Below are positions 59,067 to 64,000 of a stretch of DNA of 64,000 bases, in pieces; position 1 is the first letter of the stretch; each line of letters opens with the position of its first letter. The DNA comes from DASUPK01 sp963815045 (GTDB lineage Bacteria > Actinomycetota > Thermoleophilia > Solirubrobacterales > 70-9), in NCBI GenBank assembly GCA_963815045.1, contig CAWFET010000002.1, forward strand, positions 558,001 to 622,000. The letters run 5' to 3'. The notes under the pieces were generated by a model that was not told where the DNA came from, searched no databases, and worked only from the letters and a program-made list of their open reading frames with translations. The translations under genes and the position numbers were made by a program.

Positions 59067-60548
59067 ATGAGACGCCTGAAGAAGCTTTCCATGAGGCCCC
59101 GGACCAGCGGACTGCTGGCGGGCTGCCTGGCCGGTGTCGTCCTGCTGTCGACGACCTCCGCCGCCTCTGCAGTCACCTATCGCCCGACCCGCACTGACGA
59201 CCCGGCGCCCAACGGCTGCAAGAAGAAGCGGCTGCCAAAGGGCGGATTCGGCCCGAGCAGGGAGAACGACTGCTCCCTGCGCGAAGCCGTAATCGCCTCC
59301 AACGCCGCCGGGGGAGGGAAGATCGTCCTTCAACCCGGCACGCGCTACGTGCTCACCCGCCGGGGCGCCGGCGAGAACGCCGCCCTGACCGGCGATCTCG
59401 ACATCACTTCGGGGCCGTTGATCGTCAAGACCGAGGGCGGCGGCAAGACCAATCCGGCGACGATCGACGCCAACGGCATCGACCGCATCTTCGACGGCTC
59501 CCTGACGCTGAACGGCGTCACGCTGCGAGACGGTCATGCCCGCACCGTGGCCGGGGACGCCGGTGCTGGCGGGGCGATCCGGGGCTTCAACCTCGACATC
59601 CGCAACAGCCGCCTGATCAAGAACACCGCCGACTATCACCCGAGCAACTCCTTCCTCAACGGCGCCGGCGGCGCCATCTTCGTCAACAGCGGCGGCGAGG
59701 TGAAGATCGACCGGACGCGGCTCAAGGGCAACAGGGCCCTCGGCCTCGGAGGAGCAATCTTCATCTCGCAGGGCGCGAGTGCATCCCTGTTCAAGTCGAC
59801 CGTCGCGCACAACGAATCGTCCGGGTCCTTCGGGGGCGGGCTGGCCATCGACGCGGGCGCGCGCGCAGAGGTCAACCGCTCGACCATTTCCGGCAACCAC
59901 GCCGGCCGGGCGGGTTCCGGTGGCGGCATTGGCATGTACGCCCCGCTGGACGGACCGACGGCGACGCTCATGCTCGAGAACTCGACGGTCGCCAACAACA
60001 GCGCCAGCAAAGACGGTGGCGGGATCGGCTCCGAGGACTTGATCGACTCCGGGAGTCACGCGACCGTGGAGCTCGACCACGTCACTGTCGCTCGCAACCA
60101 GGCGTTCACGGGGCTCGATATTGAAGAAGGCGAGCATGCCGGCACGGGTGGAGGGGTCTACACCGCGAGAGGCGACAGCGTCAGCATCCACAACACGGTG
60201 ATGGCCCTCAACACCGCCTTGACGAGCCGCGGCTCGCTGAGGCCGCCGCGCGCCATCCCGTCCGATTGCTCCCTTCGTTCGTTTCCGGCTCCGTTCCTTT
60301 CGCTGGGGCACAACCTGATCGGCAGCGCCGACGGCTGCACCGGCTTCGGCGCCACCGACCTATTCGGCGGGAAGCTGAAGCTAGGCAAGCTCGCCGACAA
60401 CGGCGGCCCCACCAAGACGATCGCGCTGAAGAAGGGTTCGAGGGCGATCGGCCGCGGGGATCCCGATGCGCTTCGCGTCGATCAGCGCGGAGTCAAGCGA
60501 GGCAAGAAGCCCGACATCGGTGCCTACGAGCGGAGAGCAAAGAAGTAG
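59067..60548 (+). CDS. Secreted CSLREA-type right-handed beta-helix protein
   Basis: A 493-residue exported protein. GAAGGA 5 nt upstream supports the ATG at 59067. The signal peptide is about 1-37. The N-terminal NDCSLREAVIASNA is the CSLREA motif that opens a family of secreted beta-helix proteins. About ten rungs with GGAIFIS / GGGLAID / GGGIGSE turns follow, typical of polymorphic outer-membrane-like repeats. The C-terminus ends in PDIGAYE, the usual last strand of this family. Third beta-helix protein of the window and the largest gene of the island. Confidence 0.88.
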   Translation: MRRLKKLSMRPRTSGLLAGCLAGVVLLSTTSAASAVTYRPTRTDDPAPNGCKKKRLPKGGFGPSRENDCSLREAVIASNAAGGGKIVLQPGTRYVLTRRGAGENAALTGDLDITSGPLIVKTEGGGKTNPATIDANGIDRIFDGSLTLNGVTLRDGHARTVAGDAGAGGAIRGFNLDIRNSRLIKNTADYHPSNSFLNGAGGAIFVNSGGEVKIDRTRLKGNRALGLGGAIFISQGASASLFKSTVAHNESSGSFGGGLAIDAGARAEVNRSTISGNHAGRAGSGGGIGMYAPLDGPTATLMLENSTVANNSASKDGGGIGSEDLIDSGSHATVELDHVTVARNQAFTGLDIEEGEHAGTGGGVYTARGDSVSIHNTVMALNTALTSRGSLRPPRAIPSDCSLRSFPAPFLSLGHNLIGSADGCTGFGATDLFGGKLKLGKLADNGGPTKTIALKKGSRAIGRGDPDALRVDQRGVKRGKKPDIGAYERRAKK

Positions 60549-60559
60549 CGAAGGTGATG

Positions 60560-60575
60560 CTTTCCATGCAAAGCG
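60560..60575 (+). repeat. 16-bp palindromic repeat, type A
   Basis: GCTTTCCATGCAAAGC, the cleanest type A copy, followed by GGC. It starts 11 bp after the stop of the secreted beta-helix gene, much as the copy at 41882 starts 2 bp after its cargo gene. Confidence 0.75.
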
Positions 60576-60772
60576 GCACTCTGCGCGGCGCAGGGTTGCG
60601 ATGCGGCTCCCGCGTGAAAGCCCGAGCACGGCAGAGCTGCAGTGTCCGGTATTTCCGTAATTCCAAATGAGGTACTACAGGGATACTAAACGGAGCGGAA
60701 CTGAGCGAACTGAGCTAACCCGAGCCTGCCCGAGCCGACCTCAGCTAACGTTAAACCGGCTGATGAGCGGGA

Positions 60773-60820
60773 GTTGTGGTCCAGGTGGTCGCCGGTTCGA
60801 GTCCGGTCGCTCACCCTCAA
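60773..60820 (+). repeat. 48-bp direct repeat (attR-like), tRNA-His 3' fragment
   Basis: Identical to 56928-56975. It contains the 3' half of tRNA-His from the anticodon stem onward but no 5' half (upstream sequence is unrelated), so it is not a functional tRNA. It marks the right end of a 3.85-kb island. Confidence 0.85.
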
Positions 60821-60916
60821 AGTCCCTGCATGTGGGCATGTTCGGGTCCGGGTGGCAAGGGGCGCGATGGCGCCCAAGGCGCCCAAGTCTCCTCAACGGG
60901 CTGAAGCTAAGGCCCC

Positions 60917-61150
60917 GTGAGGGCCCGGATTCCGCACGGCAAAGCGAACTTCTGGACAGCTCTGCGAAATGTGTCTCATGCTTCGAAACATGAGACGAAC
61001 GTCATCAAGGCTGTCTCGTCGCTGCTTGCCGGCGACCGCCTGCTCGATGGCGTCCGGGGCCAGCTGCCGCCGGATGCGGCCAGCCAGGAGCGTGCCGAGG
61101 CCGCCGTCATCCCTTGGATGAAAGAGATCGCGGAGGTCATGCCCGACTAG
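60917..61150 (+). CDS. Hypothetical protein, doubtful
   Basis: A 77-residue frame (GTG start). From about residue 25 (KHETNVIKAVSSLLAGDRLL, then DAASQERAEAAVIPW) the third codon positions are GC-rich as in real genes here; before that they are not, so the true start may be later or the gene a fragment. No motif recognised. It lies just outside the island. Confidence 0.35.
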   Translation: MRARIPHGKANFWTALRNVSHASKHETNVIKAVSSLLAGDRLLDGVRGQLPPDAASQERAEAAVIPWMKEIAEVMPD

Positions 61151-61251
61151 CTTGGGTCGCGGCCTGGAAAGATCAGTGCGTCGCTGCACGCTCGCTTCCA
61201 CGCGAAGGCAGGCGCGAGTCCAGCTGCAGGCATTGAGGCTCGATCACCGTG

Positions 61252-61833
61252 TTAGTCACTCGCCGGCTCGTAGATGGCGATCAATACGCCCGTGGTCGTC
61301 GCGGTGCTCTCGATCAGCCGTAGCGGCACGTACACGCCCTCGGGGAAGAGCCGCCGTCCGGTGCCGAGCACCAGAGGAGCAATCATCAGCAGGTACTCGT
61401 CGATCAGATCAGCGCCCATCAGCGAACGAATCAGCACGCCGCTACCCATGATCACGAGGTTCGCGCCGGAACTCTCCTTGAGCTCCGCCACGGCGGCCGG
61501 AACGTCCCCGTGCAGCAAAGTCGAGTTGGGCCACCCGAGTTTCGTCGCGGGGTTGCTCGATGCGACGAACTTGCGAGTGTTGTTGAGCGCGTCCTTGAAG
61601 GGGCCGCCCCGGGCGTTCCAGGAGGCCAGCAGTTCCTCGTAGGTCCACCGCCCGAACAGCCACGCGTGATCCCCGCCCATCCGCTCGCCCATCTTGGCGA
61701 CCGTCATCTCGTCGTAGTACTGGATCCCCCAGCCGCCGCGGTCAAACCCATCCCGCCTATCTTCGTCCGGGCGGCCCGGTCCCTGCATCACGCCGTCAAG
61801 CGTCACCCCGTTCATCACGATTACCTTTCCCAT
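61252..61833 (-). CDS. Dihydrofolate reductase-fold (RibD C-terminal-like) protein
   Basis: A 193-residue protein of the YyaP/RibD-C family. The ATG at 61833 (GKVIVMNGVTLDGVMQGPG) has CAGGAG directly upstream. LVIMGSGVLIRSLMGADLIDEY is the NADPH-binding turn region and LVLGTGRRLFPEG the conserved C-terminal part. Predicted oxidoreductase of unknown substrate; such genes commonly sit next to ECF sigma factors. It is preceded by a 12-bp tandem repeat and a truncated sigma factor on the same strand. Paralogue of the protein at 45580-46221. Confidence 0.85.
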   Translation of the reverse strand: MGKVIVMNGVTLDGVMQGPGRPDEDRRDGFDRGGWGIQYYDEMTVAKMGERMGGDHAWLFGRWTYEELLASWNARGGPFKDALNNTRKFVASSNPATKLGWPNSTLLHGDVPAAVAELKESSGANLVIMGSGVLIRSLMGADLIDEYLLMIAPLVLGTGRRLFPEGVYVPLRLIESTATTTGVLIAIYEPASD

Positions 61834-61846
61834 CTCCTGTCCTTTC

Positions 61847-61882
61847 GGTCTTGGCAGCGGTCTTGGCAGCGGTCTTGGCAGC
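61847..61882. repeat. 12-bp tandem repeat, three copies
   Basis: GGTCTTGGCAGC repeated exactly three times (61847-61858, 61859-61870, 61871-61882). It lies between the sigma factor's stop and the DHFR-like gene. On the minus strand it reads as CQDR repeats if translated in the frame beside the sigma factor, so it is probably untranslated. Confidence 0.9.
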
Positions 61883-61911
61883 GCCACCCAGATGCGTACC
61901 TCCAGCCCGGG

Positions 61912-62592
61912 TCAGACCACGGCGTCGGCCGCCAGCATCTCGACCAGATCTTCGATGGGACCGTCACCGGCGACCACGTCGAAGAAGCGTTCCGCGAGCC
62001 TCTCGCGCGACACGTTCGTGGCGTCGAACCGCACCGGTTCCTCGCATACCCGCCGGCGGGCGCGCGCTGCCAGCTGGCGGCAGTTGGCCTCCGACTTGCC
62101 AATGATTCGCGCGATCTCGCTGTGGGCGTAGTCGAAAACATCGTGGAGCAGAAGGGCCGCCCGCTCCACCGGCGAGAGCCGCTCGAGGACCCGCCGGAAC
62201 GCGATCGAGAGCGAATCGCTCACCTCGACATGGTGGGCGCCCTCCAACTCGACGTCGGCGGTCGCCACCGACTCCGGAAGCCAGTCACCGACGCAAGTCT
62301 CATGTCGATTCCGCCCGGACTTCAACTGGTCGAACGCAAGGCGCTTGGCGACGGTGGAGAGGTAGGCCCTCGGAGACTCGATCTGCCCCGCGTGGCGGGT
62401 GAGGGATCGCTGGTAGCGGATGAAGGACTCCTGAGCGACGTCCTCGGCCTCGGCGAAGCTGCCCAGCACCCGATAGGCGATCGAAAATGCGAGTGGGCGC
62501 AACTCGTCGTATGCCCGCTCGAGCTCCAGCGTCGTCTTGCCTGCACCGTTTGAACCTTGCGACATCATGACCTCGCCCTCGCCTCCGGTCAT
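61912..62592 (-). CDS. ECF41-like sigma factor with a truncated C-terminal extension
   Basis: A 226-residue RNA polymerase sigma factor. Region 2 is around LAFSIAYRVLGSFAEAEDVAQE and region 4 around RLSPVERAALLLHDVFDYAH, then SEIARIIGKSEANCRQLAAR. Between them is GDWLPESV, the ECF41/SigJ linker signature. ECF41 factors carry a SnoaL-like C-terminal extension of about 100 residues that controls activity; here it stops after ERFFDVVAGDGPIEDLVEML and AADAVV. The ATG at 62592 overlaps the MFS stop (ATGA) and has GGAG upstream; 62568 is an alternative. Confidence 0.85.
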   Translation of the reverse strand: MTGGEGEVMMSQGSNGAGKTTLELERAYDELRPLAFSIAYRVLGSFAEAEDVAQESFIRYQRSLTRHAGQIESPRAYLSTVAKRLAFDQLKSGRNRHETCVGDWLPESVATADVELEGAHHVEVSDSLSIAFRRVLERLSPVERAALLLHDVFDYAHSEIARIIGKSEANCRQLAARARRRVCEEPVRFDATNVSRERLAERFFDVVAGDGPIEDLVEMLAADAVV

Positions 62593-64000
62593 GCCGTCTC
62601 CGAAAAAGCCTCGGGCTGCGGGTGGCGGGGCGCCTGCTCGCTTGCGGCCTGACTCGGCGCCCGGACGGGCTCGAGCACGATGGCAGCGACGGCCATGGCA
62701 GCGACGACGAGGCCCGCACCGACGAGGAAGGCGAGATGGAATCCGCTTGTCAGTGCCGCCGCCGTCGAGTGCCCCGCGGCGAGGAGATCCTTGGTCCGCG
62801 TCGATGACAGCGTCGCCACGACTGCGAGCCCAAGCGCACCGCCAATCTGGGTCGTGGTGTTGACGAGCCCTGAGGCGAGGCCTGATTCGCCCGGAGTGGC
62901 GCTTGACATCGCGAGGGTCATCAGCGATGGAAAGCAAAGACCCGCTCCGACGCCGAAGAAGATCATCACCGGCAGGAGATCGACGGCGTAGGTCGCGTCG
63001 GCAGGGGACCGGGCGAACCAGAGCAGCCCTGCTACCACGAGACCCAGCCCGGGCAGCAGCGTCGCGCGTGCCCCGTAGCGCGTGTTGAACTGGGCCGAGA
63101 GCCCTAGCGAGAGCGCGCCGATCAGAACCGCTACCGGAAGGAACGCGACGCCGACCTCGAGCGCGTCATAGCCGAGGACCTTCTGCATGTAGATCGCGCC
63201 GAGGAAGAACATCCCGAAGAGACCGGCGACCATCAGCGAAACGATCAGGTTGGCGCCGGCTGAGTTGCGGGCCCGGAACACGCGGAGAGGCACCAGCGGG
63301 TTCTCCGTACGCGCCTCGCGAGCAACGAAGGCCCCAAGCAGGGCGACCGCAACGATGCCGAGACCGATCGTGTGGGCCGAGCCCCAGCCGTACCGCGACG
63401 CCTCGACGATCGTGTAGACGCCGAGCATCAGGGCGCTGACGAGCAGGACCGCCCCTGGGACGTCGGCGCCGCGACCGACGCCGATCGGGCGGTCACGAGC
63501 GACCACCCGTGACGCCATGAAGCCGGTCGCGATCCCGATCGGCAGGTTGACGAAGAAGATCCAATGCCAATCGACCGCCTGGGTGATGACGCCGCCAAGA
63601 AGCAACCCAATCGAGGCCCCGGCTGCGGCGACGAAGCTGTAGACCCCGATCGCTCTTGCCTGCTCCCGCGGCTCCGGGAACATCGTCACGATCATGCCGA
63701 GGATCACCGCCGAGGTCATCGCGCCGCCGGCGCCCTGGATGAACCGCGCGGCGACCAGCACCACCTGGTTCTCGGCGAAGCCGCACGCGGCGGAAGCGGC
63801 GACGAAGACCGTCAACCCAAGGATGAAGATCCGCCGCTGTCCGATGAGGTCGCCGAGGCGTCCGGCGAGCAGGAGAAGTCCTCCGAACGCGAGCAGGTAC
63901 GCGTTGACAACCCAAGCGAGATTCGACTGCGTGAAGCCGAGATCGCCCTGGATCGAGGGCAGCGCGACGGTGACGATCGTCTGATCGAGAACGATCATCA
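62589..64000 (-). CDS. MFS drug exporter, DHA2 (14-helix) family, 5' end outside window
   Basis: At least 469 residues of a proton-driven multidrug exporter. The window ends near the first helix (MIVLDQTIVTVALPSI normally follows about 15-30 residues), so the true start is beyond 64000. Motif A is GRLGDLIGQRR, motif C around GASIGLLLGGVI. The helix count and the C-terminal GESGLASGLVNTTTQIGGALG are typical of EmrB/QacA-type pumps. Translationally coupled to the sigma factor, which may control it. Confidence 0.9.
   Translation of the reverse strand, partial: MIVLDQTIVTVALPSIQGDLGFTQSNLAWVVNAYLLAFGGLLLLAGRLGDLIGQRRIFILGLTVFVAASAACGFAENQVVLVAARFIQGAGGAMTSAVILGMIVTMFPEPREQARAIGVYSFVAAAGASIGLLLGGVITQAVDWHWIFFVNLPIGIATGFMASRVVARDRPIGVGRGADVPGAVLLVSALMLGVYTIVEASRYGWGSAHTIGLGIVAVALLGAFVAREARTENPLVPLRVFRARNSAGANLIVSLMVAGLFGMFFLGAIYMQKVLGYDALEVGVAFLPVAVLIGALSLGLSAQFNTRYGARATLLPGLGLVVAGLLWFARSPADATYAVDLLPVMIFFGVGAGLCFPSLMTLAMSSATPGESGLASGLVNTTTQIGGALGLAVVATLSSTRTKDLLAAGHSTAAALTSGFHLAFLVGAGLVVAAMAVAAIVLEPVRAPSQAASEQAPRHPQPEAFSETA

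Larger units (their letters stand above)
60549..60916. other. 368-bp non-coding stretch at the right end of the tRNA-His island
   Basis: It holds the repeat at 60560-60575, a low-complexity stretch with repeated CTGAGC/CGAGC words (about 60690-60750) and the tRNA-His fragment at 60773-60820. No gene seen. Confidence 0.6.

Noticed and set aside
57201..60575. CRISPR array
   Set aside because: Repeats are 15-16 bp and separated by whole genes, not by regular spacers; no cas genes.
60893..61201. 102-codon minus-strand frame
   Set aside because: No ribosome site, poor third-position pattern; the plus-strand frame is slightly better but also doubtful.

Overview
This is a 64-kb window of GC-rich DNA with dense coding on both strands, frequent GTG and TTG starts, and many 1-4 nt stop/start overlaps. 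A Gram-positive-type LexA box, an A2-type aa3 oxidase, an LAxTG cell-wall sorting signal, an ECF41-like sigma factor and many secreted, often Cys-containing proteins point to a high-GC actinobacterium. The class Thermoleophilia (Solirubrobacterales) is my best guess; this is inference, as no rRNA is present.

Layout: 0-3 kb, amidase with a small GatC/AtzG-like partner, a secreted protein, a lipoprotein and a zinc-ribbon protein. 3-9 kb, glycosyltransferase followed by the terminal oxidase operon ctaC-ctaD-(Usp-like gene)-ctaE. 9-14.6 kb, ASCH protein, a GGDEF/HD-GYP c-di-GMP enzyme, a diheme cytochrome c lipoprotein that could feed the oxidase, a CBS protein and a secreted beta-helix protein. 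14.6-19.6 kb, a minus-strand operon: an oxidase subunit II-like gene, a subunit I-like gene, ctaA, ctaB and two tiny membrane proteins. 20-31 kb, secreted M1 peptidase, SOS-controlled dinB, benzoylformate decarboxylase beside a large FAD/Fe-S dehydrogenase, a PAS-GGDEF-EAL protein and membrane lipid-type proteins. 31-44 kb, trxB, a broken secreted-protein gene, a P450, an aminotransferase/acyl-CoA dehydrogenase/hydroxyacyl-CoA dehydrogenase operon, an LAxTG surface protein and a thiolase. 44-56.8 kb, rhodanese, a six-gene minus-strand run (DUF1015, PduO, OsmC, SDR, Nudix, DHFR-like), an HTH gene overlapping tRNA-Pro, epimerase, acetolactate decarboxylase, fatty acid hydroxylase, a second beta-helix protein, tRNA-Arg and a secreted lipase. 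56.9-60.8 kb, an island bounded by tRNA-His and a copy of its 3' half. 61-64 kb, a DHFR-like protein, a truncated ECF41-like sigma factor and an MFS exporter cut by the window edge.

The most striking content is the second oxidase-like pair at 17.1-19.6 kb. The subunit I homologue keeps the fold signatures but has lost all six histidines that bind heme a, heme a3 and CuB. Its subunit II partner has lost both CuA cysteines, the bridging glutamate and the CuA histidine of the C-terminal motif. Both are uninterrupted, translationally coupled, and lie in one operon with heme A synthesis genes, so they look like a maintained non-redox oxidase-like complex of unknown function.

The second theme is small insertions. 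A 48-bp duplication of tRNA-His brackets about 3.9 kb, and a duplicated thiolase 3' end brackets about 1 kb. Neither has a visible integrase. Both carry the same short palindromic repeat (GCTTT-N6-AAAGC type), and nearly every gene inside is flanked by copies, a cassette-like arrangement.
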